Assembly (NCBI GenBank): GCA_013399305.1
Contig: VXAI01000035.1
Location: 5,841,003 to 5,905,002, forward strand
DNA length: 64,000 nucleotides
Direction of reading: 5' to 3'
DNA from: Rostratula benghalensis
Taxonomy: Eukaryota > Chordata > Aves > Charadriiformes > Rostratulidae
Shown here: one piece after another, positions 13,251 to 24,461 of the stretch
Position numbering within the stretch: position 1 is the first letter of the stretch
Layout of the letters: every line of letters starts with the position of its first letter
Position numbers and translations under genes: made by a program
Notes under the pieces: generated by a model
Told to the model about the DNA's origin: nothing
Databases searched by the model: none
Seen by the model: the letters and a program-made list of their open reading frames with translations, nothing else

Positions 13251-13670
13251 AACGCCAGTGGGAGCCAGCAGGGCTTTGCGGCCGCAGAGCCCTTCTTCAG
13301 CATGGGGTTTGTACAGACCAGCTTTTGTACTGGAACGAAGCAGCCAGCCCTTCTCCAGGCCACCAAAGTCCCTGAAATCACTGCATTTGTTTTGCACGAT
13401 GCTCAGGATCTCTAAGCTGTACCCCTCTTTCGTTTTAATATTTTTTTTTTGTTTCCTTAAAAGTTATGATTTAAGCTGTCGAGGGGGGAAACATTGCACC
13501 GCTGCCCATCTGACACGACACAGGGTCTGGGGAGCAGCGGCGAAAGCAGGGGGGCCTTTCAAACACAGCACCCAGCCCAATCCATTGTTATCTAACTCAC
13601 CCACAGAAAACAGAGTCCGATATTTCCCTTGAATCCAAAACGATCTACCACAGCAATTTTCATTACTCCA

Positions 13671-13752
13671 AGAAAAAGAGAGCGAGAGAGGAGGGAGTGC
13701 GGGGGGGTGGGGGGAGGAAGGGGAAAAAAAAAAAAAAGGAAAAAAAAAAAGA
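13671..13752 (+). repeat. 82-bp polypurine tract with G-quadruplex potential
   Basis: Only four pyrimidines interrupt 82 nt of A and G. The central part (13693-13723) contains G-runs of 3, 7, 6 and 4 with short spacers, which meets the quadruplex pattern. It is followed by two A-runs of about 14 and 10. Purine tracts of this kind may adopt triplex or quadruplex structures and are prone to length change. Confidence 0.8.
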
Positions 13753-14187
13753 CATTACTTCTCTGAATTACACGCCACTTTCATAATTCTCCCTGAAGTA
13801 CCACACAGGGACTGTGTTGAAGGGAGGAAAATGAAAACAGCTGTGGAGGTTTTGGGTTACACTGCAGCTCCGTGCTGCCTTTGGCCCTTGCCCACCAGTG
13901 CAGTTTGTTCTAATCCTGGTCGTGAATGTCCGTATTTGTTACCGCTCGCTAAGGCGAGTCTTCTGCCTCTTGGAATAATAAAAACTGTTGTGTGCTTATC
14001 TGCTAAGCTGCTTCGACAGTTGCAAAAAGTCATCAAGTCAGCAAACGTGCCCGGGGCTGTCACTCAAAGGGGCTGCCGGCTGGGACGGCCATGCCGGACG
14101 ATGGAGTTGGTGTGTGGGTAGGGAATGCTGGGCTGGGGGAATTTTGGACCCCTGTAGTAGGGTTGTCATTGACCTTGCACCCCAAAG

Positions 14188-14247
14188 TTCCCCTTTTCCC
14201 CTTTCTCCCCCTCTTTTTTTTTTTTTTTTCCCTTTTTCTTCCTTTTT
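14188..14247 (+). repeat. 60-bp uninterrupted polypyrimidine tract
   Basis: Every base from 14188 to 14247 is C or T, including a T16 run at 14214-14229. It lies about 440 bp from the purine tract at 13671-13752, with the opposite strand purine-rich. It is a simple-sequence tract, not a splice acceptor with a convincing exon behind it. Confidence 0.9.
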
Positions 14248-14774
14248 AATTTCTACTATACGGGCCTCAAAACAGAGGCGGCATCTCCATCGGTAAATCA
14301 GTTCCTAAAATAGGTCGCATCGTTTTCGGAAGGGATTTTGGCTCCTGAGGCACATTTTGATGAATACAAGGAGGCTTGCTTTCAGCAGGGCTGTGATTTA
14401 GAGCCACACAGCCCTCCCCTTCCTCGCTCTCACCCCGCCACGCCAGTGAGGTCTCCTCTCCATCCCCTGTCCTCTGCTCTCCCTTCAGGTCCACTGTGCT
14501 GCCATACTATTTCCTGCTGCTGGGCTCCTATTTTCTCCCTAATCCCTGACTTCCTCCACGCTCTCCCAAAAGTTCTCCTCGGGCTCAACTTTATTAACTT
14601 AAGCTGTTTATTCTTCTGCCACTAGAAAGTAATTCTGCGTGTTCCCTTTTCCTCTCCTCCCTGTGCACCCCCTATCCCCATCCCCAACCTCGCTCCACAC
14701 TGAGAAACCATTTACCCCTTCGCAGAACCGTGTATATATTTTTTCCCCAATGCGTTTGGGAGAAACAAGTTGGA

Positions 14775-14810
14775 GGGAGGAGGAAGGGGGGTGGGGGGGA
14801 AGAGGGAGGG
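14775..14810 (+). other. G-rich quadruplex-capable tract
   Basis: G-runs of 3, 6, 7, 3 and 3 occur within 36 nt. The last four have spacers of one to four bases, which meets the quadruplex pattern. It lies just upstream of the CpG-rich peak at 14.87 kb. Confidence 0.7.
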
Positions 14811-14869
14811 TGAGGTCCTGGCAGCTCCCCACCGGGGAGGATCGTATCTGTTTTTAATTTAGATAGTTA

Positions 14870-15135
14870 AAAATCGCAGCCCCGCTGGAATCTGGAAGAG
14901 GAGCGTGTGTGCGTCTCTGCGTGTGTGGTTGTATAGGCGCGCATTGTTTTTGTCCGTATGGAAATAGGGTGACATGTTTATTGTGTGTGTGCACGCGTGT
15001 TGTTCTTTGCTCATGTGGAAATGGCGCGGGGCGTTGTTTGTGGCCTGCGAGATGCTGGTGTCTGCGTTACATCCGCTGAGCCTGACGTTCCTATCCCTGT
15101 GGGAAAAGTCCGATGGAGCAGCCGATCGCGATACC
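14870..15135. promoter_or_regulatory. Short CpG-island-like peak
   Basis: I count about 21 CpGs in this roughly 260-bp stretch, close to the number expected from its base composition and far above the depleted background. Such peaks are usually unmethylated in the germline and often mark promoters or active regulatory elements. Downstream frames (for example 14985-15263 plus) show no recognisable protein, so no gene is assigned. It could be the first exon or promoter of a non-coding transcript, or an orphan island. Confidence 0.45.
14982..15000 (+). repeat. Alternating purine-pyrimidine run (TG)n with CG
   Basis: Nineteen consecutive bases alternate strictly between pyrimidine and purine, including two CpGs. 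This is a classic Z-DNA-prone composition and sits inside the CpG-rich peak. Confidence 0.75.
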
Positions 15136-15445
15136 CACTGAGGATTGACCAGCTCCACCACAGTGACCTGAAAACCTGCCCTGGGAAAGCCAGCTCAGAG
15201 CGCAGCACCTCAAGGGCAGATGCAGATCGGAAAGCAGGGGCTGAGCCACAGCCAGGGATTTAGAGACATGAGCACCTGTACTTAAGCACGTTTGTCCTGC
15301 AGGGAGCAATCACAGTGTGGTGTAGACCAGGGTTACTCTTCCAAAGGACAGACCAGATGGGCAGCACCTGGACATGTGCCCAGTCATGGCCAAGGAAAGC
15401 CAACAAGCAACCAGTTTCTGCTGTTTTCTCTCTCCTTAACAGTGA

Positions 15446-15925
15446 CATAGAATCATAGAATGGTTAGAGTTGGAAGTGACCTTAAAGATCACCAAGTTCC
15501 AACCTCCCTGCCATGGGCAGGGACACCTCCCACTAGAGCAGGTTGCTCAAAGCCCCATCCAGCCTGGCCTTAAACACTTCCAGGGATGGGGCATCCACAA
15601 CTTCTCTGGGCAACCTGTTCCAGTGCCTCACCACCCTTACAGTAGAGAATTTCTTTCTAGTATTTAATGTAAATCTCCCCTCTTCCAATTTAAAGCTCTT
15701 ACCCTTTGTCCTGTCACTACACATCCTGACAAAGAGTCTCTCTCCAGCTCTAAGGCCCCCCCGGAGTCTTCTCTTCTCCAGGCTGAACAAGCCCAGCTCC
15801 CTCAGCTGGTCTTCATAGGAGAGGTGCTCCAGCCCTCTGATCATCTTTGTGGCCCTACACTAGATCCATTCCCACTGTTCCATGTCCTTTCTGTGTTGAG
15901 GACTCACAGAGTTGAGCTGTATTTT
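15446..15925 (-). mobile_element. CR1 LINE, 5'-truncated, minus strand
   Basis: Read on the minus strand, the copy ends in two ATTCTATG-type units at 15446-15462, the hallmark 3' tail of avian CR1. It contains the end of the reverse-transcriptase frame followed by the short 3' UTR, with the familiar ...GCAGGGAGGTTGGAACT... segment near 15497-15513. The 5' edge is worn and placed at about 15925 by resemblance to CR1 I remember. Its 3' region differs from that of the other three copies, so it belongs to a different CR1 subfamily. CR1 inserts by target-primed reverse transcription and usually leaves 5'-truncated, dead copies. Confidence 0.93.
15533..15844 (-). pseudogene. CR1 ORF2 C-terminal remnant (103 codons)
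   Basis: This open stretch encodes the last part of the CR1 ORF2 polyprotein, beyond the catalytic reverse-transcriptase core. Recognisable pieces are [13 protein letters not shown] near residues 17-29 and [19 protein letters not shown] near residues 75-93, both typical of the CR1 C-terminus. The endonuclease and the catalytic part of the reverse transcriptase are absent because the insertion is 5'-truncated. The methionine at the start is not a true start codon. No expression or function is expected. The intact frame over this length suggests modest age, but it is too short to date. Confidence 0.88.
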
Positions 15926-18465
15926 GTGTTCCTCAGCCCCAATACCCGAGGATCCTTACTTCCACATCCAGTACACACACACCTGTATATATTAAAAAAC
16001 ATATATAGGACTATATATGTAACCACACATATGCACACCACCTACAGGGTCTTCCATACAGCATTCCGTGCACATGTGCATGGGACTACGAAAAGCACCA
16101 TGTGAGGATCCCAAAGCAGCATGGAGGGGAGGCTGGGGTAATGCCTCTGCCTCTAACTCAGCTCACTTCCTCTCCAGATCCCAACAGAACAGACTTAGTA
16201 CAGGAGCTTATAAAACTTCCCCTGAAGAATAATTGCAAAATGAAATAAATTGCCCTAAGTGGTGGCCAATAATTTCACTAGGGATGGAGGCTATTAGACC
16301 AGCTGGGAAGGTCCTCATCTCCATTCCACTCTCCTCCAGCTGGGACAAGCCCTGTCTAAGGAGCGATACGGTCAGAACATATTTTTAGGGGGAGACTAAT
16401 TGTGTCCTCATCAAAGGAAAACAAAAATCACTGTTTGCCCAGAACTGTTCTTGGCAATGGGCATATCCCAGCAGTGGGGCTCACCCATGAGCAGAAAGAC
16501 AGACAGACAGCCATGAGCAGAGCCTGCTCCCAGCACTTCACTGTCCAGTCTCTTAAAAAGTTTTCCCCATGGATACAAGGCTGCCTTTCCACAGTCTAAG
16601 CCCACCACTCCATGTGTCACCCAAGGTAGGGGGAGAGCACAAATTATTCACTTCGCTGCTGCTCCTTTGGGATATTTGAAGAATATTCTCACATCTCTCT
16701 CACTCCCTACACTACAGAGCGCGGTTCATCTGTCCACCCCTCTTTGGCCACCTCTTGGAAAGCTCAGCTCCTCCTCGTTGTTTTTCTCCGTACTCCTGAA
16801 ATGCTGAGGAAACAAATTCCCTGTAGCATTCACCAGTATTTTTGGCCTCTGCTCAACAGCTGACCCAAGAGGAGATGTTCTTCTGAGAAGGAAAAAACAA
16901 AACAAAACAAAACCCAAAAAGAAAAAGAAAAAGAAGAGAGTGGCACATTCCCTCTCCCTTTTCCTCTTCTTCCAAAAAAATAAAATAAAATAAAATAATC
17001 ACACAAGTGATGAAAAATGGGCCATGTGTAAAGAACTGCAGACCCCAGGGGCAGCTCTGGATTGAACTCCCTATTTATACATGGTTTTACATTATTATTT
17101 ACTACAGTAATCAATGTAAAAACACTGCCTACCCTAGCAACCCCTGTGTCATATGGTGTGTATACATCACCTCTGGGAAGCAGGTCAGCTCTATAAAGAA
17201 AATCAGCCATATTTAAAGTGAAACTCTGTAGTTTTTACAATGTTTTTAAAAATGTTTTACAACATGTAGAAATGCTTCCATAAAAGCAGACTTATTAATC
17301 CCAGTTTTAAGCTGTCTTTTAAAGTGTAGTTTTCTTACACAAATATTTTACTTGTCTCCCCACTGCTCCCTGCCTGCCCCCCCGCCTCCTTTAAAATAAT
17401 GTTCTAATAGAAAAGGAACCAGGTCTTCAGATGGGGAAGGCAACACAGCACCATCCACCTCCACAGACCCCCAGTTTTCACCCGGAAGACAGAGGGAAAA
17501 GAGTTGCCTACCCAGAGGAGATAACTCTCCTGGGCTCTATCAGCCGTGGGGGAAATCTGTGGGATTTAGTATGTTTTCTTTTGCTTATTCCAAAACTGAG
17601 AGTCTTTGCGCCAAATGTGAGGTTCTCAACCAAGAGGCCTAAATTAGGAACCTAACCAAGCCCCTTTGCCCACCAAGGGAGGGCTAGCGACAACTCAGGT
17701 CTCAATTGCCCTCTGGAGATGCCTGTCTCTTAATAATGCTGGAAAGAGCCTAGTGTAATTATCTGCCCAATTTAGGAATGAGACACAAAACAACAAGCCC
17801 AGGACTTATTCCTGGAGATGTCTCACTACTCGGTACTGCCACTTCTGGCCCCATGTAGTGGGGCTGAGCTTTCTACCACATGGTATCAGAGGTACTACGG
17901 GTCCAACCAAGCAGCATCGTGGCTGTATGAGAGGGGCAGGCAACATCCTCATGCCACGGGTCCAACCTGACAGCAGTGGTTTGCCTCCCAGACACACATT
18001 AAATTGCAATTCAGTCCTTTACTCATGGAGAAGAGCAGAGAGACCCCAGGATCACACAGGGAGGACACCAGAGAATTTGGGCACTGTAGATGTGGAGTCA
18101 GACCCCTGGGACAACCCAGAAGCTCCTGGTATGCAAGTCCTGGGAAGGGTTTCTGATACAGAGCTAAACACTGCAGCAACAGCCTAACTGAGCTCCTGGT
18201 CCTCCCAGAGCCTGCCCACCTGAGTAAAATGACCCAAGTTAAGTCCATTTTTGCATGATCATTTTTTAAACCTGTCTGGCAACAACTCTGAGGAGCCCTA
18301 CAGATCAGAAAAATCCTTTACGAATGGCAACTGTGAATTACTGCTTTAGCCATGACCAATATATTTTTTTAAAATATCCATTGCGTTGGCATTTACAGTT
18401 TCCATTAGACAGACAAACAAAAATTAGTTCCTGGATAAGACAAGCTGCCCTGTTCAACTCCATTT
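15926..18465. other. Unique non-coding DNA with microsatellites
   Basis: This includes AC- and AT-rich simple sequence at about 15971-16045, (CAAAA)n and AAAAAG runs at about 16890-16940, and (AAAAT)n at about 16974-16998. Open frames reach 126 codons (16830-17210 minus) but run through these low-complexity stretches. No gene is recognised. Confidence 0.6.
16890..16998. repeat. A-rich pentanucleotide microsatellites
   Basis: Two separate A-rich simple repeats, CAAAA units followed by AAAAAG units, and then AAAAT units, flank about 35 bp of pyrimidine-rich sequence. No poly(A)-tailed retrocopy precedes them. Confidence 0.8.
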
Positions 18466-18466
18466 C

Positions 18467-18550
18467 TAATCCTCACAGTAATTCCCTTTGAATAACAGCC
18501 TGTTTTACAGATATCAAAACTGAGACATGAAGATAATGAGGTCACATGTT
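18467..18550 (-). repeat. MIR-like ancient repeat fragment
   Basis: The sequence reads like the reverse complement of the MIR/L2-type core: AATCCTCACA, then a diverged stretch, then TTTTACAGAT and AAACTGAGACA. These blocks occur in the correct order and spacing for old amniote MIR-type elements. The copy is strongly worn, so the family name is from memory and should be read as MIR-like. Confidence 0.45.
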
Positions 18551-18555
18551 TTTTT

Positions 18556-21500
18556 CGAAATCCTGACAGCCAGGATGCGATGCTTTCGAAAGCTTTGCAT
18601 CTTTATCATAAGGCCTTAGGTGCTGCAGGGTTTCAGTGGTGCTGGTCCCTGCCATCTGTCTAAAACTAATCACCACCCACCACCGGCCTCATCTCTGTAA
18701 TAAGCTTGACCGCTGGGATGGGGGGATGCTGTTTATCTTCCCCCCTGCCCCGACCCCACTCCGCAGCTTCCCTTGCTGGTCCTTCATTGGACCCAGATTT
18801 CCACCCTGCCTGCTGTTTTTCCAGCAGTAGCATTTTGGCTCCTGGCAGGCTGGAGAGACATTTCTGTCGGCAGCTCAGGAATTCCCTTTGTGTCTTTCCC
18901 GAGTTTAGGCTCACCTTGATGCGAGTCTCTGACCCCTCTTTAATGCAGAGGAATGTGTGAAAAATTTATTCCCCTTTTCATTAAGAACTCATTTAAATTC
19001 ACCAAAAGGTGACCTGGCTCCCTCCTATTGGTTATATTGTTCTCTGCTGAAGCTGCTTCTGACTTTGAGTTCAACAGAAAAGTGAGGTTTTGGTTCTACT
19101 GATCTAACAGTTTAATTTTTTGGCATCAGTGATGAATAAAACAATGTGGAGACACGTTTGAGGTACTTTTCTCATGCTCATAAACAGTCTGACCAGCTAC
19201 AAGGAAAGGCTGTGTGTCCCTCGGTGTAGCGTCCTCCTCCTAGCTTGCTTAATTAGCAACCGCGGTAAGAATGGGAATTTGATTTTCCATTAAAAACAGA
19301 AAAATATTTGGTTTGCTTATTTGTTTTTCACAACACACAAGGCGAAAGCCAAACCCATCATTTCTACTCTGGTTTGTTTTGGTTTTTTGACAAGTGAAAA
19401 ATCGACAACCCTAGACTTTAAGTGTTTTGGGGGCTGATCTGGAAAAGGTGCCAATGCAAACAGTGTCATCCTTTGTCCAAAACTTACCCCGCCTTTTTTT
19501 TTTTTTTTTTTTTTTTTTAAAAATAGAAGAAGCCATTTTTTCATCCAAAAAGCACTTTGGGAAATCAAAGCCCAGTTATCAACTCACTATAATTCTCAAT
19601 CTGATTCTTATCAACGTGTGCTCAGAGCTGGACATGTCACAGCAACATGTGTGGTCGTGCCAGGGCAGTCTGAAGGCACACTGCGGAGATACACGGAGCT
19701 GGACACATGGGGAGAGACAGAAAAGGTGATTGCCCAGAGGACCTCATCATCTTCATCCATGTGAGCAGCAGAGAAGGGTGGTCCTCCCTCCTAACTGGAG
19801 GGAACGTGAGGCAGGGGTAGGGAGGACAAAGGACGCAGGGGTTGTAGTCCTTCCCTCTCCACTATTAGATCAAGGCTTTACCTGGCCAAGACACGTTCAC
19901 TCCTCTATTCAACACCATCCCTCTCCAATGCATGGACCACAAAATTACTGTTTGTCTCTCCCAGTCCAGGGGTGATGCTGGGCAGGCAGAGACACCTCTG
20001 GTGATCATCCTGCAAGCACCTTAATTGCAGAAGTCCTGCTGATGTCCCTGGCGTGCTGAGACAGGCAGACTACCCAGCATAAGCCACAGCCAGCTGCAGT
20101 TTTCCTTATTTGTGACACTCGTGTATTTGGCTTTCAGAGAGGGGTAGAAAAAGGCCCTAATACAATTTATTTTTTAAATGAATCTATTTAAAACTATGGA
20201 TGCCGACTTTTCAGTAGTCTTCTGGGGGCTGTTACAAAGGGGCCCTGGTTGAAATCTATCTGAAGGGAGTTAACCACAGCCCTTTGCTCACACATGTGGT
20301 ATAATGTAGCCTCTTTATTGCTTTTCTTTACTCCACACACACACACTTTTAAGATACTCAGAGTAAAGCTTTTCTAAATATCTCACAAGTGTGTTTGTGT
20401 GCACACTGGATTTATGGCAGAAAGGGGAACCTACTTTTTCCCTCAATTAAGGAAGCCTGTGAGCAAGTGGGACTCAACACCAAGCTCCACACAAGCCAGG
20501 AAGGAGCTGCTGGACAGTGTAATACAGCCTAGTGAGACTTGGAGATGACAAGCACCCCAGGCTTATCAGCAGAATAAGTTCACACCTCAGGGTTTCAGAA
20601 GAAATGATCCCCAGATCCAGGACTCATGCATCTCATTTGAGAGAGAGAAAAGCCCATCTGCCCCTCTATGACTAAATATCAGTCCTACAAAAAACGAAGG
20701 CTTGGATTCACCTCCTCTAGCTTTCGGGCAGCCAGCTGAGACACACAAGCTGCGAGTGTGGTCACCTGAGACTTCTGCTGTGGTCAGAGAACAGATATGA
20801 GCTCCCTCAGGTTTGAGTTCAAGGCCTTAGACTATGCCTGCAACATCTGTTGGAGATGTTTCTGCCTCTCCACTGTCTGACTGCCTGAGCTCAAGTTGGG
20901 TGTTTCCAGGCCCAATTGCATGTCATCCTCTCACTCAAACACTGATGCAACTGCAGGGCTTTGGGCTAGAGTGAGATGAGCCAGACCTCATCTATCACAG
21001 CCAAACCTAGTGCACCAGGGAAGGAATATTTGGACCACCTACCATAGCACCTAAGACAAATGTAGGTGTCAACCATGGCATCTGTGTTTATGAGCAATAA
21101 GCAGCTTAGGCTACCTACCACCTGATCATGCCAGATCCTGGCTCCTTAACCACGGGGAAGACACAAGGAACTGTGCTTCAGTTATCTAATATTGGCCCTT
21201 AGTTCTCACATCTACTTCTCTGACTTGATCATCAAGAGCAGCCAGGATCTAGGATCTCTGGATAGATCAGCTGAACATCTCCTCCCTGCCATACCAGGTG
21301 CCCTGAGATGGCCTTAGACACCCTCTATCCACCCCTCATCTTAGTGTCAAGATTTGCACTGATTTTCAACAGCAGCCTTTTCAGATGCCTGGAGATGTCA
21401 TGCATTGGGTGGTGTCACAAAGGGACAGAAGCTCAGCTGATGTAGGTCAGCTCCAGCCAGCTGAAGTCACCAGTTGAAGACTTGGCCCAAAGTTGGCATC

Positions 21501-21627
21501 CTCATGTTTAGAATCTGCAAATTGCAAATCCAAGCCTGGTTTTAACCTTGTGGGTGTTTTGGAGCTCTGCTTTGCTGCACTAATGTGTTTTTAACGTTGT
21601 TTCTTCCCTGGCATGTGTGTTATATTA
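18556..21627. other. Unique non-coding DNA
   Basis: The block holds a T25 run at 19494-19518, a CA run near 20332-20346, and short overlapping frames only. From 19,980 to 21,600 no open frame exceeds 60 codons on either strand. No gene or repeat family is recognised. Confidence 0.6.
19494..19518. repeat. T25 homopolymer
   Basis: Twenty-five consecutive T bases. No retrocopy or target-site duplication is visible on the minus strand, so it is not assigned to a poly(A)-tailed insertion. Confidence 0.9.
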
Positions 21628-21647
21628 GCACACACACACGCGCGCAC
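21628..21647 (+). repeat. (CA)n(CG)n alternating run, Z-DNA-prone
   Basis: Twenty consecutive bases alternate purine and pyrimidine, with CA units followed by three CG units. CpG-containing alternating runs are the strongest Z-DNA formers. Confidence 0.8.
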
Positions 21648-21648
21648 C

Positions 21649-23684
21649 CTGTATACACAGAAAGTCTATAAAACAGGGCACTCGTATAATTTTAAAATAG
21701 ACAAATCAGTTTAAAGCATTAAAGCAAATCTGGTAAAAGAAAATCTCTCCTGGGTTGACATTCTGTTTGCCAAGTTTTAGCTTGGAATGAATTTTTATGA
21801 CCAAGTTATAAACCCTCGAAAATAGAGGTTTATAATGGAAATCTTGACAAATCCTTAACACAGGCCCCATTGTAACATATTCTGTACATATCCCATTGAT
21901 CTATGGTAATAACAAGTTTTATATAAAACATTTTAACCATGGGAGCGACGTGGTTATCTTCAGGCTTCCAAAAATATTTTTCAAATAAATAGGTGGCTTT
22001 TTCAATTGGGGAAAATCAAGGAATTGAACATTGAAAATGACGTCTAAATATTCATCTGGATTTTTAAAATGAAAAAAGAAAAAGAAAGAAAAAGTCGCAA
22101 TAATTCAGAAGTCATGCTGTTTCTCTGGTTGAAAAGCAGTCACACAGACTAAGCAGCAATAGTGCTCTGATATAACTCTCAACATAGGACGGGGTATTAG
22201 CCATGAGCAACAGAAATTACTTTCTTCAGGGATTAGCTGTAGGCCTGGAACAATAAGCAACTTGAAAAGCAAGCTATTCCCCGAGCAGGCATGCTGATAA
22301 AACTGTGATTCAAAGGATTTGTGTGCTAGGGCCCCAAAACCTCCTTCTCTCCCACAAGACCCCCACTGCCTTTGCCCTGGCAGCTCCCCACCACTTCCCT
22401 GTCTTGGGTTTAAGCCCAGGTTTGGGCTACCTGCAACACCTAACCCAGGTACCACACTCTTTCAATCCTGCTGAGGCCAGAGACGCAGTGTCACGGGGAT
22501 AAGGGGTAGCCAGAGCTGTGGATTTTCTCCTGCCCTTGGTGTTGCAGAGGTGGTGATGGGTACTTCAGGGATGAGGCCACGTAAGGAGCATGACAGGTGC
22601 CTTTCCCCAATGCCTTCCACCCTCAAGCCTGTGTTTGACCACCGCGTTTGATCCTGGACCCACAAACAGCGTGTGCCCCGAGCATCTAAAATATGGACAT
22701 ATTTAGATGGGCAACCTCTCTAGGGAGGAAGAAAGTCAAACAGTAATTTTCAAGACAATTATATCTGCAAAAGTACTTTAGCCCATTAATTAGCAAATGG
22801 TGAGACTGCAGGTGTATCAATCCAACCAGCAATAAAAGTGTTTGGGTTTTGTTTTTGTTTTTTTTCTGCTGCTGTTAAATGCTCTCACTTTCTCTGAGAT
22901 ATATTTAAACCATGAATTTTTCTAATATCTTAAACATTCGCAGTCATCAATATTTAGTCTTGTGTTGTTATTACCAGATGAGGAGGTTCAGGTTCAAGGA
23001 TGGGAAACTGAGGCACATAAATTATGAGGAATTAGAAGTATTTTGGTCTTTTTGAAGATACTCAGATATTGAAAACGGGACATGCAGTCAAGATGCCAAG
23101 AGCTTTTTGCGAACTGGAGTGCAAAGAGGGGAAGTACATAATATGGATTTGTCTAAGTGAATTTTCCAGGCTCTTTTGTGAATCAAGTTAAGAAGACACC
23201 TTCATGAGATGATTCAGACCATCCTAAAAGCAGTCAACATGAACCACTGTCCAGACATACTTATCTCTCTTTTCCTGATTACAAAGGGAACCTCAATGAG
23301 GAACCCCACTAAGTCCCCTAAAGAGAGTCTAATGACTTGTCTTGGCAAAGCAAGAATTTAGACTTGCACTTCCATTGCCCTAGGCAAGCCTGGAGCTACC
23401 TCATTCACATCCAACCAATGGGCAAAGATGGGTATTTTGAGTGTGCATAAATGGGCACATGAAATAAAGCTGCTTCTGTGCAAACAGATGCAGGTGTGCA
23501 TGGAGAAGCACAGCCACTGAAAGCCTGATTCGTTCTCATTGATAAAAGCAACTTCCTCTTCATGCAGTCACCGAAGACTGTAGGCCTGAATTCCTGCACT
23601 TGCCTCCAAGGGAGCGAGCCATTTCCATCTCTGATGCATTCCTCTTACGTCCATTGAAAGCGATTACTACACTGCTGCTTTAGC
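21649..23684. other. Unique non-coding DNA
   Basis: The AT-rich, high-complexity stretch from about 21,700 to 22,030 looks like conserved non-coding sequence but lacks supporting motifs. The rest holds short overlapping frames (the longest is 116 codons, 22105-22455 minus) and no recognised repeat apart from a doubtful piece near 22,990. Confidence 0.5.
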
Positions 23685-24260
23685 ATGAACATAAATTTTT
23701 CCGACTTAACATGTTGCTTTAGGACTCGGTTCCACTCGACAGTAGACTTCCATATGTGCTGTAATGTTTGTGTTTCTAAGCAATGCCTCGGTAACCACAT
23801 CAGGGTTGCCGAAAGACGAAAACGAAAAGCCTGCTTTTTAATTTTCTTTTTCTGGCGATCTCAGTTGGAAACTCAGAGTAAAAGAAGGTGGTCCAGCTTC
23901 CCCAGAAGAAACGTAGCCCACAGGGCTAACGTGCTGTTAACACACACCAAACACATTTTGCTGGCATGTGTCTATTTTAGAAAAAAAAATAATAAATAAA
24001 TACACTTCACTGGGATTAGGCTGGGAGAAAAAAAATGTTAATTTGCTGACATGTGAGAGGCATAGCAAAATATCTTGTCCTTGTGGAAAATGCCAGCAGG
24101 TGTTGTCTAGAGACATTTTTTTTTTCTTTGTAAATGCCAAAGTGTTTCCACACACGCAGTTCTGGCAGCATCCTTTTGCATATTTTGTCGAACGATTGAC
24201 AAATTAGCTGCATAAACTTGCATGAATTCCATTCCCCAGCTATTCATGAGCAAGCAACAG
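23685..24260. promoter_or_regulatory. Enhancer-like, CpG-retaining AT-rich segment
   Basis: From 23,690 to 23,945 about ten CpGs survive in roughly 44% GC sequence, near the statistical expectation, whereas the surroundings are strongly depleted. The following 300 bp is complex AT-rich sequence with TTTGCATATTTT near 24,174 (octamer-like) and no long frame. This combination suggests a hypomethylated or constrained element. Frames of 65-104 codons overlap on both strands and are not convincing. Confidence 0.35.
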
Positions 24261-24461
24261 TTTATTCAGATGCCTTGACCAGAGAGGATAATAGCTTTGC
24301 TTTCCTTCCACCAACCTCCCCCCCGCCCCAAATTTTTTTATTTTTTTTTTAAAGGACAAGATCTAAATCTCATTGTAGTCTACAGAGAGATGCAGGGGGT
24401 TTAGGATCATTATGAAAATCTGGTTTGACACATTCTATAGAATTTTACTCCCCTGCTCCTG
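24261..24461. other. Unique non-coding DNA with C/T-rich patch
   Basis: It contains a C-run and a T-run around 24,318-24,351 and nothing else recognised. Confidence 0.5.

Larger units (their letters stand above)
13251..14865. other. CpG-elevated block with strand-asymmetric tracts
   Basis: CpG is raised at 13,260-13,560 and 14,020-14,110, and the block carries the purine and pyrimidine tracts listed below. Frames of up to 124 codons (13258-13632 plus) run through a T-run and show no domain. It may form a shore of the CpG peak at 14.87 kb. No transcript is claimed. Confidence 0.4.

Noticed and set aside
19494..19518. T25 as the poly(A) tail of a minus-strand retrocopy
   Set aside because: No target-site duplication and no gene-like sequence next to it. 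CR1, the active bird LINE, does not make poly(A)-tailed copies.
22985..23030. GATGGGAAACTGAGGCACAT resembling the MIR core
   Set aside because: Only one short block matches. Neighbouring blocks expected of MIR are absent, so it is not called.
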